Of a stretch of DNA of 32,852 nucleotides, positions 16,873 through 24,271 are shown in pieces. Below the pieces are notes generated by a model. The model was not told the DNA's origin. It worked only from the letters and a program-made list of their open reading frames with translations, and ran no database searches. Made by a program: the position numbers and the translations under genes. Positions within the stretch are counted from its first letter, which is position 1. Every line of letters begins with the position of its first letter. The stretch lies in assembly GCA_017421915.1 (NCBI GenBank), contig JAFOHG010000072.1, positions 1 to 32,852 on the forward strand. Reading direction: 5' to 3'. The stretch comes from Cellulosilyticum sp. (GTDB lineage Bacteria; Bacillota; Clostridia; Lachnospirales; Cellulosilyticaceae).

Positions 16873-17280
16873 ATGAAAAAGTTAAAAGTAGCGTTTGTAT
16901 GTGTTCATAACTCATGTAGAAGTCAAATGGCAGAGGCATTAGGTAGAAAGTTAGCAAGTGATGTATTTGAAAGTTATTCAGCTGGAACAGAGCTTAAACC
17001 ACAAATCAATCAAGATGCGGTTAGAATAATTAGGAAATTATATGATATAAACATGAATGAAACACATCGTAGTAAATTACTTGAAGACATACCCAAGGTA
17101 GATATCGTGGTAACAATGGGATGTAATGTGAAGTGCCCAATGCTACCTTGTAAACATCGAGAGGACTGGGGATTAGAAGATCCAAGTGGAAAATCAGATG
17201 AAGAGTTTATAAAAACAGCTCAGTTAATAGAGAAAAAGATTATTGATCTTAAGGGGAGAATAAAAAAGGGACTTCTATAG
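16873..17280 (+). CDS. arsC: Arsenate reductase, thioredoxin-coupled (low-molecular-weight phosphatase fold)
   Basis: This 135-residue protein has the phosphatase P-loop C10-VHNSC-R16-S17 near the N-terminus, the SAGTE motif, and the late DPSGKSDEEF segment with the catalytic aspartate (LEDPSG). The redox cysteines expected for thioredoxin-coupled ArsC are available as C84, C88 and C93 (GCNVKCPMLPC). Reduction of arsenate to arsenite is the family role; protein-tyrosine phosphatase activity is a less likely alternative. No arsR, arsB or acr3 gene is next to it. Instead it sits 33 bases behind a MATE exporter, an unusual pairing. The ribosome site GAGGAGAAAG is good. Confidence 0.85.
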   Translation: MKKLKVAFVCVHNSCRSQMAEALGRKLASDVFESYSAGTELKPQINQDAVRIIRKLYDINMNETHRSKLLEDIPKVDIVVTMGCNVKCPMLPCKHREDWGLEDPSGKSDEEFIKTAQLIEKKIIDLKGRIKKGLL

Positions 17281-17317
17281 ATTAGACATAATATTTTTCG
17301 TAAAAGCGGCGTTTCGC

Positions 17318-17360
17318 GAATAGTTTAATACTATAAGAAATTAGACTATTCATACTCTCT
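17318..17360 (+). terminator. Terminator of the MATE-arsC unit
   Basis: GAATAGTTTAAT (17318-17329) pairs with ATTAGACTATTC (17340-17351), 12 pairs with one T-G wobble. It is followed by the T-rich stretch CTCTCTTTTTTC. Confidence 0.7.
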
Positions 17361-17406
17361 TTTTTCTCTCTATATAATCATTAAAAAAATTTATGGAATA
17401 ACATAA

Positions 17407-17442
17407 AAAAATACTCTAAGAAAAAAATCTTAGAGTATTTTT
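17407..17442. terminator. Terminator of the ABC exporter operon (bidirectional)
   Basis: AAAAATACTCTAAGA (17407-17421) and TCTTAGAGTATTTTT (17428-17442) form a perfect 15-bp stem with a six-base A loop, with A/T runs at both ends. It lies 15 bases past the last minus-strand gene of the exporter. Confidence 0.88.
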
Positions 17443-17456
17443 GGTTTACCGTTTTT

Positions 17457-18263
17457 TTAATTGCCAGCACTTTCATAGACTGTTAATCCTTTTTGGAACA
17501 TATTGTATGAAATGATTCCTAGTATAATTGCTATAATCCATTCAACACCTATAATATAGGCACCTATACCAAGACTATTTTCTACTCCTAGAAAGTAACT
17601 TGCTGGTAAATAAGCTACAAAGGCAAATGGAATGACCCATGTAATAATAAAACCAATGGATTTAGTATAAATTTCTGTTGGATATTTAGCAAAATCAGCC
17701 ATTTGATACGCAAATTGTACAAAAGGACCACTGATTTTAACCCAAAATGCTAAAGAGGCAAAAAATAACTTGATAGATGTATAAATGATTGTACCTGCTA
17801 TAATGGATAAAAAGAATAATATAACATTCGTAATTGTTATATGACTCACTCCTGCACTAATAGACTTTGCAACTAGAATACACCCTATTAAAATCTCCCC
17901 TAAAGCATCAGGTTGCAATTTCTCACTAATAATTTGAAAAAGAATATTCATCGGACGTAACATATAGCGGTCAATATCACCACTAATCACCCATCGCCAA
18001 GCTACTAGCCAAATGTTATCTGTTAAGAGATGATCAATCCCTCTTGGAATTTGGGCAAAACCATAAATAAAAATAAGTTGTTCAAAGCTCCAGCCATTAA
18101 GCAATTCAATCTTATCAAAGATTAGATAAAGAAAAACAATACCTAATATTTGTGTCAGGAAAAAACCTAATAAACCCATCAAAAAATCAACTTTAGATTG
18201 CATAATGACCTTAAAAAATTGACTGATTAATACTTTATATAACCTTGAATAGCGTTTAATCAT
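17457..18263 (-). CDS. ABC-2 type exporter permease (COG3694-like)
   Basis: This 268-residue protein has six predicted membrane segments. It begins with a cytoplasmic amphipathic start (YSRLYKVLISQFFKVIMQSKVDFLMG) and ends in YMFQKGLTVYESAGN, the usual close of this permease family. The loop PRGIDHLLTDNIWLVAWRWVISGDIDRYMLRPMN is the diagnostic central segment (RGxD...GxxDxxLxRPxN). It is the last gene of a three-gene minus-strand operon; its start lies 1 base after the stop of the preceding permease gene. Together with that permease and the ATPase it would form a heteromeric ABC-2 exporter. The transported substrate is not known for this family. Confidence 0.88.
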   Translation of the reverse strand: MIKRYSRLYKVLISQFFKVIMQSKVDFLMGLLGFFLTQILGIVFLYLIFDKIELLNGWSFEQLIFIYGFAQIPRGIDHLLTDNIWLVAWRWVISGDIDRYMLRPMNILFQIISEKLQPDALGEILIGCILVAKSISAGVSHITITNVILFFLSIIAGTIIYTSIKLFFASLAFWVKISGPFVQFAYQMADFAKYPTEIYTKSIGFIITWVIPFAFVAYLPASYFLGVENSLGIGAYIIGVEWIIAIILGIISYNMFQKGLTVYESAGN

Positions 18264-18264
18264 T

Positions 18265-19083
18265 TTAGCCTCCTAGTACCACTAACCTTTTGGTAACTTT
18301 CCTCCAAATTAAATCACCTAGTATATATAATAGAATCACCCAAACCACCTGTCTGGAGAGTACAAATATTAATTCTGAACCCTGATATTTACCTAAATAA
18401 ATCATCACAGGTGTATAAATCATAGATGAAAATGGTAAAAAGTCGAAAATTCTTTGAATACCTTCAGGGAAAAAGCTAAGTGGAATAAGTTGTCCCGCTA
18501 AAAAACTTATTAATGCGTCCTTAACCATTAACATACCAAAAATATAGGTTGTAAAAAAAGCAATCATCCCAAAACAAAAGTCAAATAATACAAAAATCAA
18601 AAAACTCATTACACTACTTAATAAATAAAGGATTATATTAGAAAGATGAGTTAAATCCATGCCTAGTACAGTTACTTTATAAACTTCTAAGCCTATCCAT
18701 ACCAATATACTTGGCACCATAAACTGATAAATCATAGTACCTATGGCTCGTGAAATGAGACTCATCCGATAATCAATAGGTTTAATCAAATTCATAGCAA
18801 CTGAGCCTTTTACTACGTCCTCACTTACCCATTCTGAAATAGAAATGGTGACGATAGATGAGGTAACATATACCATAAAAATATAAATGACCATTTCATT
18901 TTGGCTTAAGCCACCTAAAGTATTTGCATCAGTACTTCCATAAATCGCCATCCACAAAAAATAACTGATAAATGAACTAAATAGGCTAATTACTAAAAAA
19001 AGATAAAATGATGCCTTATAAGCCATTTGTCGTTTTAATTCATTCATTGCAAATGGCTTATAGATTTTCAATGTTTTATTCAT
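18265..19083 (-). CDS. ABC-2 type exporter permease (COG4587-like)
   Basis: This 272-residue permease has six membrane segments. The N-terminal part reads FAMNELKRQMAYKASFYLFLVISLFSSFISYFLW. The central loop SEWVSEDVVKGSVAMNLIKPIDYRMSLISRAIG (EDxxxGxIAxxLxKPI) and the late segment FLAGQLIPLSFFPEGIQRIFDFLPFSSMIYTPVMIYLGK (GxxxPLxxFP) are the family signatures. It is the partner of the downstream permease. It begins 12 bases after the ATPase stop, with GGGGAGG within the ATPase's last bases as ribosome site, so the three proteins are tightly co-expressed. Confidence 0.88.
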   Translation of the reverse strand: MNKTLKIYKPFAMNELKRQMAYKASFYLFLVISLFSSFISYFLWMAIYGSTDANTLGGLSQNEMVIYIFMVYVTSSIVTISISEWVSEDVVKGSVAMNLIKPIDYRMSLISRAIGTMIYQFMVPSILVWIGLEVYKVTVLGMDLTHLSNIILYLLSSVMSFLIFVLFDFCFGMIAFFTTYIFGMLMVKDALISFLAGQLIPLSFFPEGIQRIFDFLPFSSMIYTPVMIYLGKYQGSELIFVLSRQVVWVILLYILGDLIWRKVTKRLVVLGG

Positions 19084-19095
19084 ACTGCCCTCCCC

Positions 19096-20109
19096 CTATT
19101 TAGCTACATTATGCTGATAAATAGCTTTTACAATCTCCGCAAGTTCAGTTTCCTGAATTTGAATGTCTTGTACATCTGCTATTGACATGACCGCATTAAT
19201 TACTTGTGGTACCTGTAATTTATTTTTATCAAAAGTAACTTCTAAGGTATTTTTTTCTACATCTAATCTGGTGCTACATAAATCAGGTGTTACGCCTAGT
19301 GTTTCTGATAATTCAATGCCTTCAAACGCGTTAAGCTGTTTAATTTCCATAGAAACTTTTCGTTTGGTGCCATATGTATCTTTTAACTTCTCTAGAGAAC
19401 CATCATAAATCTTTTTGCCGTTATCAATGACAATAATTCGGCTACATAATTCTTCTATATCCTCTATATCATGAGTCGTTAAAATAACTGTTGTTTGATA
19501 TTTTTCATTGATTTCTTTAATAGCTTTACGTATATTATCTTTTACAACTAAATCAAGACCAATCGTTGGTTCATCTAAATATAATACTTTTGGGTTATGT
19601 AAAAGAGCCGCTCCTAAATCGGCTCGCATACGTTGCCCCAGAGATAATGTTCGGACAGGTCGATCAAAAAATGAATATAAATCCAATATCTTATTTAAAA
19701 AGGTCATACTCTCTTGATAAGCTTGATCGGATATGTTATAAATTTCCTTTAAAATAGTGAATGATTCACTAAGGGGTAAGTCCCACCATAGTTGTGTGCG
19801 TTGTCCAAAAACAACACCAATATTTTGGGCATTTATTTTTCTTTGCTTACTAGGATTCACACCATTAACTAAGCATTCACCATTTGTAGGTGTTAAAATA
19901 CCGGTCATCATTTTAATAGTCGTAGACTTACCTGCACCATTACTACCAATATACCCTACAATTTCGCCCTTATTAATATGAAAGGATATATTATCAACAG
20001 CTACTTTACTGACTTTTTCATTAGAAAATAATCCTTTTATAGCCCCCTTAAAACCAGGATACTTTTTGTTAGATACAAACTCTTTAGATACATTTTTTAC
20101 TGTAATCAT
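19096..20109 (-). CDS. ABC exporter ATP-binding protein (COG4586-like)
   Basis: This is a 337-residue ATPase. Walker A is GSNGAGKST (residues 55-63), the Q-loop FGQRTQ, the signature LSLGQR (155-160), Walker B VLYLDE (175-180), the D-loop GLD and H-loop H213. The region before Walker A (FVSNKKYPGFKGAIKGLFSNEKVSKVAVDNISF) and the segment FGQRTQLWWDLPLSESF are typical of the COG4586 group that always pairs with two ABC-2 permeases, as here. Residues 245-337 form a C-terminal accessory domain. The start was set at 20109 (AAGGAGAA upstream); an ATG further out at 20139 would include the ribosome site in the coding region. Confidence 0.92.
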   Translation of the reverse strand: MITVKNVSKEFVSNKKYPGFKGAIKGLFSNEKVSKVAVDNISFHINKGEIVGYIGSNGAGKSTTIKMMTGILTPTNGECLVNGVNPSKQRKINAQNIGVVFGQRTQLWWDLPLSESFTILKEIYNISDQAYQESMTFLNKILDLYSFFDRPVRTLSLGQRMRADLGAALLHNPKVLYLDEPTIGLDLVVKDNIRKAIKEINEKYQTTVILTTHDIEDIEELCSRIIVIDNGKKIYDGSLEKLKDTYGTKRKVSMEIKQLNAFEGIELSETLGVTPDLCSTRLDVEKNTLEVTFDKNKLQVPQVINAVMSIADVQDIQIQETELAEIVKAIYQHNVAK

Positions 20110-20373
20110 TATTGTTCTCCTTAACATTAATGGCGTCATTTTAATTTGATTATATTTAAATTGTCTTACTATATATACTTATGTTAATAGTTGTCATGAT
20201 GTGCTCTCCCCCTTGTTTTATAACTCACTTAGCAAGAATATCATATGAATATGAGTATTTCAACGATTATAAAAATTAAAAGTTCACAAAAATCATGCAA
20301 TAATTATAGGATACTTGCTTACTTTGGATAACACTCACAATAAAAAGTTTTTTATGACTTACAAAGGCATTTA

Positions 20374-20402
20374 TTGTTCGACAAAAAAATTAGGTTTATA
20401 AT
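20374..20402 (+). promoter_or_regulatory. Promoter of the ttcA-like gene
   Basis: TTGTTC (20374-20379) and TATAAT (20397-20402) are spaced by 17 bases, 32 bases upstream of the chosen start. The rest of the divergent gap (20140-20373) is AT-rich, holds the ABC operon promoter region and shows no further gene. Confidence 0.6.
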
Positions 20403-20434
20403 AAGAAGAGATTCAATGATTTATGGAGGAATAC

Positions 20435-21160
20435 ATGCAACTACAACATTTATTAAGCTACGTTAGACGTGCTGTACAAGATTATCAAATGATTGAGGAA
20501 GGAGATACTATTGCTGTAGGGATTTCAGGTGGTAAAGATAGCCTTATCTTGGCTTTAGCCTTAAGTCACCTTAAGCGTTTTTATCCTGTTAAATTTAATG
20601 TCATTGGGATTACGGTATCATTAGGATTTGATGATTTTGATTTAACAGCAGTTAAAGCTTTTTTAGAGGCCATTGATGTGCCTTTTTATATATGTGAAAC
20701 CCAAATTGGTCAAATTATTTTTGAGGAACGCAAAGAGTCGAACCCATGTTCATTATGTTCTAAAATGAGAAAAGGTGCCCTTTACCAAGAAGCTAAAAAA
20801 TATGGTTGTAATAAAATTGCATTAGGCCATAATAGAGATGATATTAATGAAACATTACTGATGTCTTTATTTTATGAAGGACGTATTCATACTATGGCGC
20901 CTGTTACTTATATGGATCAGGTAGATTTAAAGATTATTAGACCACTAATTTACGTGCCTGAAAAAGACATTCGTGGTTTTGTGAAAAAACAAGCTTTACC
21001 AGTTGTAAAAAGCCCTTGTCCTGTGGATGGGAAAACGACTAGAGAAGATATGAAACAAATGCTTTATCAAATGCAAAGAGATATTCCACGCATACAAGAA
21101 CATTTGTTTGGTGCTATTCAAAGAAGCACTATTGTAGGATGGGAGCAAAAGGAGGAATAA
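20435..21160 (+). CDS. TtcA-like tRNA thiolation protein (PP-loop ATPase)
   Basis: This 241-residue protein of the TtcA/TtuA superfamily adenylates a tRNA base for sulfur insertion. The PP-loop is SGGKDS (residues 31-36). Cysteines C105 and C108 (NPCSLCSKMRKGAL) and C195 (VKSPCPVDG) match the three cysteines that ligate the iron-sulfur cluster in TtcA. ALGHNRDDINETLLMSLFYEG is the second conserved block. By family the target is cytidine 32, giving 2-thiocytidine. The start is placed at ATG 20435, because GGAGG at 20425-20429 lies within the longer alternative beginning at 20423. The recombinase gene begins 15 bases downstream, so they form one transcription unit. Confidence 0.87.
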   Translation: MQLQHLLSYVRRAVQDYQMIEEGDTIAVGISGGKDSLILALALSHLKRFYPVKFNVIGITVSLGFDDFDLTAVKAFLEAIDVPFYICETQIGQIIFEERKESNPCSLCSKMRKGALYQEAKKYGCNKIALGHNRDDINETLLMSLFYEGRIHTMAPVTYMDQVDLKIIRPLIYVPEKDIRGFVKKQALPVVKSPCPVDGKTTREDMKQMLYQMQRDIPRIQEHLFGAIQRSTIVGWEQKEE

Positions 21161-21175
21161 GAAAGGAGAAATCAG

Positions 21176-22318
21176 ATGGGAAGCTATCAAGACCGTCGTC
21201 AAAAGTATGTCACAATCAAAACAAGAGAATTATTACAAGATTTACCTCCCTTTATTTTTGACTTTTTTAGGGGGATTGAACACACCACTAGTGCTAATAC
21301 ACGCCTAGCTTATGCTTATGATATACGCGTTTATTTAAACTATATGTATACCCAGATGCCCCACTTACAATCACTAGATTCTATTAAGGATATTACGCTT
21401 CAAGATTTAGAGCGTATGACGGCAAGGGACATTGAATGCTTTTTAGAATATCTTTCTTACTATGAAAAAGGAAATGGGGATGTAGAAAAAGCTTATGATG
21501 AAACCTCACTTTCTTTAGAAGATAACATGACCAATGAAGAAGAACCAGAAGATGTCATCCATTTAAAACGTCCTAATTTTCATCAAAATAGCCAAACAGG
21601 TAAAGCAAGAAAACTATCAACTATTAAAACCTTATATCACTACTTTTATAAGCAAGAACGCATTACCACTAATGCCCCTTCTATTGTAGATATGCCTAAA
21701 ATACATGAAAAACCCATTATTCGCTTAGAGGTGGATGAAATTGCCAAACTCTTAGATGTAGTAGAATCCGGAGAACAATTAACTGAGAAACAAAAAATTT
21801 ATCATGAATTTACGAAAAAAAGAGATTTAGCCATTATTGCTATCTTACTTGGAACAGGGATTCGTGTGTCTGAATGTGTAGGCATTAACTTAGAAGATAT
21901 TGATTTTAACTATAATGGTGTTAAAATTACACGTAAAGGTGGAAATGAAACCATTATTTATTTTAGTACAGAAGTAGAAAAGATTTTACGTGATTACCTT
22001 ATAGAACGTAAAAATAAACCTTGCAAAGACATGGACAATCCTCTCTTCTTATCTTTGCAAAATAAACGTATTTCCGTAAGAAGTGTCCAGCTTTTAGTAA
22101 AAAAGTATAGTGCCCATGTAACCACTTTAAAAAAGATTACGCCGCATAAACTTCGTTCCACTTATGGTACACAGCTTTATCAAGAAACAGGCGATATTTA
22201 CTTGGTTGCAGATGTACTGGGACATAAAGATGTTAATACCACTAAAAGACACTATGCGCAAATGGATGATGCCCGTAGAAAATATGCTGCAACTATTGTG
22301 AAATTACGTGAGGAATAA
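21176..22318 (+). CDS. Tyrosine recombinase, XerS-like
   Basis: This 380-residue site-specific recombinase has a complete catalytic set: R230 (GTGIRVSE), K254 (ITRKGG), H324 and R327 (TPHKLRSTYG), H350 (VLGHKDVNTT) and nucleophile Y360 (KRHYAQ). The N-terminal core-binding domain covers residues 20-165. Relative to XerC/XerD it has a long acidic and poly-charged insertion at about residues 97-145. The overall length and the segments KKRDLAIIAILLGTGIR and TPHKLR resemble the single-recombinase XerS system of streptococci. The location between ttcA and lexA and the absence of any mobile element favour a chromosome-dimer resolution role over an integrase; this is inference. Ribosome site GAAAGGAG. 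Confidence 0.83.
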   Translation: MGSYQDRRQKYVTIKTRELLQDLPPFIFDFFRGIEHTTSANTRLAYAYDIRVYLNYMYTQMPHLQSLDSIKDITLQDLERMTARDIECFLEYLSYYEKGNGDVEKAYDETSLSLEDNMTNEEEPEDVIHLKRPNFHQNSQTGKARKLSTIKTLYHYFYKQERITTNAPSIVDMPKIHEKPIIRLEVDEIAKLLDVVESGEQLTEKQKIYHEFTKKRDLAIIAILLGTGIRVSECVGINLEDIDFNYNGVKITRKGGNETIIYFSTEVEKILRDYLIERKNKPCKDMDNPLFLSLQNKRISVRSVQLLVKKYSAHVTTLKKITPHKLRSTYGTQLYQETGDIYLVADVLGHKDVNTTKRHYAQMDDARRKYAATIVKLREE

Positions 22319-22337
22319 AAAATATCAGATAAGTTTC

Positions 22338-22377
22338 AGAACATACGTTTGATGTTTGGAGAAGAATATGATATAAT
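22338..22377 (+). promoter_or_regulatory. lexA promoter with overlapping LexA (SOS) operator
   Basis: AGAACATACGTTTG (22338-22351) matches the Gram-positive LexA box (consensus CGAACRNRYGTTYG) with GAAC and GTTT half-sites around four bases. It overlaps the -35 box TTGATG (22349-22354), which is 17 bases from a perfect TATAAT at 22372-22377. Binding would block polymerase, giving negative autoregulation relieved by DNA damage. Confidence 0.85.
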
Positions 22378-22408
22378 AAATTAAATTTTATTAGATTGAG
22401 GGATGCTT

Positions 22409-23020
22409 ATGGATCAAACATTAACTGCCAAACAACAACAAATCCTTGATTGCATAAAAAAATCTTTAAAGGAAAAGGGGTATCCACCTTCAGTAAGAGA
22501 ATTATGCGCTGCTGTAGGTTTAAGCTCTACTTCTACGGTTCATAGTCATTTAAATACTTTGGAAAAGAAAGGCTTTATTAGACGTGATGCGAGCAAACCT
22601 CGTACTATTGAGGTCTTAGATGAAGAAGTCAATTGGCTTGAAGACCATGTTAATGCAGTTCCTGTTATTGGAAAAGTAACAGCTGGTGCCCCTATTCTAG
22701 CAGTAGAAAATATTGAAGAATATTTTCCACTGCCTAAACAGCTAGCACGTCAAGATGAAACCTTTATGCTCAATGTTAAAGGCACAAGTATGATTAATGC
22801 TGGGATTTTTGATGGTGATCAAATTATTGTAAGAAAGCAAGAAATAGCACATAATGGAGAAATCATTGTTGCAATGATTGAAGATGAGGTAACGGTCAAA
22901 CGTTTCTTCAAAGAGAAAGACTGCATTCGATTACAGCCCGAAAATGATAGCATGGAGCCTATTTATGCTACCAATGTACAAATTTTAGGGAAAGTTATTG
23001 GGTTAGTTCGTCTGTATTAA
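22409..23020 (+). CDS. lexA: LexA repressor
   Basis: This 203-residue SOS repressor has a winged HTH at residues 1-68 ([36 protein letters not shown] as recognition region) and a C-terminal S24 self-cleaving domain. The cleavage site is Ala92-Gly93 in VTAGAPI, the catalytic serine S127 in KGTSM, and the general base K164 in VTVKRF. All elements needed for RecA-stimulated autocleavage are intact. The start was placed at 22409 because GAGGG at about 22397-22401 is correctly spaced there and too close to the in-frame ATG at 22403. The promoter carries an SOS box, so the gene is self-regulated. Confidence 0.97.
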   Translation: MDQTLTAKQQQILDCIKKSLKEKGYPPSVRELCAAVGLSSTSTVHSHLNTLEKKGFIRRDASKPRTIEVLDEEVNWLEDHVNAVPVIGKVTAGAPILAVENIEEYFPLPKQLARQDETFMLNVKGTSMINAGIFDGDQIIVRKQEIAHNGEIIVAMIEDEVTVKRFFKEKDCIRLQPENDSMEPIYATNVQILGKVIGLVRLY

Positions 23021-23041
23021 TAGTCAAGGGGTTAATAAGTT

Positions 23042-23089
23042 TACACCATCCTTTTCTAACTAAAATTTAGAAAAGGATGGTGTATTTTT
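23042..23089 (+). terminator. Terminator of lexA
   Basis: TACACCATCCTTTTCTAA (23042-23059) pairs perfectly over 18 bases with TTAGAAAAGGATGGTGTA (23067-23084), followed by TTTTTC. This is one of the strongest terminators of the window. Confidence 0.92.
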
Positions 23090-23185
23090 CTATTTATTAG
23101 TTGTTGGAACCATTGCTAGTACATCACCTTCCTTAAAACTCTTCTGGTAGTATGTTTACACTGTGTTCTTCATCTAGTATTAATA
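23090..23185 (-). pseudogene. Frameshifted DUF3006-like gene scrap
   Basis: Read on the minus strand, one frame gives LDEEHSVNILPEEF followed by TAA. Skipping a single T in the TTTT run (around 23140) continues as KEGDVLAMVPTTNK and then TAG at 23090-23092. The joined segment resembles the end of the small DUF3006 proteins (a VxxLPxxxKEGDVL motif). No start codon or N-terminal DRIE-like segment remains; the preceding minus-strand gene ends at 23180, right where the missing part should lie. The short length means the family likeness is suggestive rather than proven. Confidence 0.4.
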
Positions 23186-23578
23186 AGAATACCAATTATC
23201 ACTACACAATATATTTCTATTATTTACAATACTCTCTATTTCCTTTATTGCCCGTTCCATTGAAATCAAATTATACTTACTACAGCCATTTAAGTAATGG
23301 CCATTATCTTTCAGATCAAATGTATTGCTATCCATATCTTCTATTTTACATGAACAACTTATTTTGTAGTCTTGGTTAACATCTAATGGGTTATAAAATA
23401 ATAATAATTTGTCAGAATCCACTATCCATACATCAAGTACACAACTCTCTAAATCTATAGAAATACACACTTCCTTGCTCCTATTAGCGATAGTTTTCAT
23501 ACTTTTGTATACGGAATCTATAACCCCCTGTTTAGATATCGATTCTATACATTGATTTTCAACTGTTACTCTATACAT
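23180..23578 (-). CDS. Hypothetical protein, candidate immunity protein
   Basis: I do not recognise this 132-residue protein. It has no signal peptide or membrane segment and looks like a compact alpha/beta domain with several cysteines. The stretch VLDVWIVDSDKLLLFYN suggests consecutive beta strands, and the end LISMERAIKEIESIVNN an amphipathic helix. Its ATG overlaps the stop of an upstream coding tail (TAATG), a coupling common for immunity genes behind toxin genes. Size and strand pattern resemble small Imm1-like immunity proteins, but this is inference only. The ribosome site AGGGGGAA is clear, so expression is likely. It belongs to the minus-strand island between lexA and nadE. Confidence 0.6.
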   Translation of the reverse strand: MYRVTVENQCIESISKQGVIDSVYKSMKTIANRSKEVCISIDLESCVLDVWIVDSDKLLLFYNPLDVNQDYKISCSCKIEDMDSNTFDLKDNGHYLNGCSKYNLISMERAIKEIESIVNNRNILCSDNWYSY

Positions 23579-23661
23579 TAATATGTTCCCCCTACAGTAC
23601 CTGCTTTAACTCTCTTGAGCGTAGCGGTACCTGTGAATTTTTCAATCCTTATCAACTGTAT
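23578..23661 (-). pseudogene. Orphan C-terminal coding tail of an unknown (possibly toxin) protein
   Basis: An open frame of 27 codons with no start ends in RIEKFTGTATLKRVKAGTVG, then GTY and TAA at 23580-23578. It overlaps the end of the lipoprotein gene in another frame upstream and the ATG of the next gene downstream (TAATG). A coupled stop-start with no body upstream suggests the last ~20 codons of a gene whose remainder has been replaced. The composition (Thr, Gly, Lys, Val) looks like a terminal beta strand plus tail. Too short to assign a family, and chance cannot be excluded. Confidence 0.4.
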
Positions 23662-24055
23662 GATTATCTAGATCAACAATTAAATCAATATATGAACCAT
23701 AATCACTTACATAAACATGAGGTGCGTGGTCAGGATCTGGAGAATACTTATCTAATTCAACATCATACAAGATACTAACATCGTACTTTATGGTTTCTTC
23801 ATCTGATGTATAAATACGAACATTATATAATGCCCCATCTCTATCATATATATAATCATATGCCATAAGTATTGGTATAGCATCAGATATAACCTTTGAG
23901 GTATATCTAAGTATGTCAGATTCTTTAATATACCCACTTTCTTTGATACAGCTTAAAATATCTTTTCTTACATCCTCCTTTATACCCCTACATGAAGTTA
24001 AAATCAAACAAAGACAACTTATCATGAGTAATAATTTAATTTTATGGTGATTCAT
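23642..24055 (-). CDS. Hypothetical lipoprotein
   Basis: This 137-residue lipoprotein has an n-region MNHHKIK, a hydrophobic core, and lipobox LTSC with C22. The mature domain is rich in Asp and Tyr: a helix (RKDILSCIKESGYIKESDIL), then beta-rich YDYIYDRDGALYNVRIYTS and ILYDVELDKYSPDPDHAPHVYVSDYGSYIDLIVDLDNHTVDKD. No known domain recognised. GGAGGT lies 9 bases upstream of the start. Its stop is followed directly by the orphan coding tail and the small hypothetical gene, so the three may be one transcript. A surface-exposed immunity or sensor role is possible but unsupported. Confidence 0.68.
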   Translation of the reverse strand: MNHHKIKLLLMISCLCLILTSCRGIKEDVRKDILSCIKESGYIKESDILRYTSKVISDAIPILMAYDYIYDRDGALYNVRIYTSDEETIKYDVSILYDVELDKYSPDPDHAPHVYVSDYGSYIDLIVDLDNHTVDKD

Positions 24056-24173
24056 TTCATAATACCTCCATTTTTTTATTACTTTGTTTTGAATTAATTT
24101 TATAATATATAAAAGTATTTTGTGGTTAAATTTATTTAATCTTTATTTTATGACTTTTATTTTTCTAAAATAT

Positions 24174-24225
24174 AACCCCCATTTATTACTAAATATTTTA
24201 TAGATGAATGGGGTATTTTCTTTTG
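24174..24225 (+). terminator. Orphan terminator-like hairpin upstream of nadE
   Basis: ACCCCCATT (24174-24182) can pair with AATGGGGT (24207-24214) with one bulged C, followed by ATTTTCTTTT. No plus-strand gene precedes it after the lexA terminator, so it may be a leftover of a lost gene or a barrier against read-through from the island. The remainder of 24056-24271 is AT-rich with no gene. Confidence 0.35.
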
Positions 24226-24271
24226 TGGCATATTATTAGTGTGAATTTATAAGGAAATAGAGGTTAAATTT

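Noticed and set aside
17311..17320. TTCGCGAA palindrome after arsC
   Set aside because: Eight bases only, not matching a LexA or other operator known to me, and adjacent to a terminator hairpin that accounts for much of the local symmetry.
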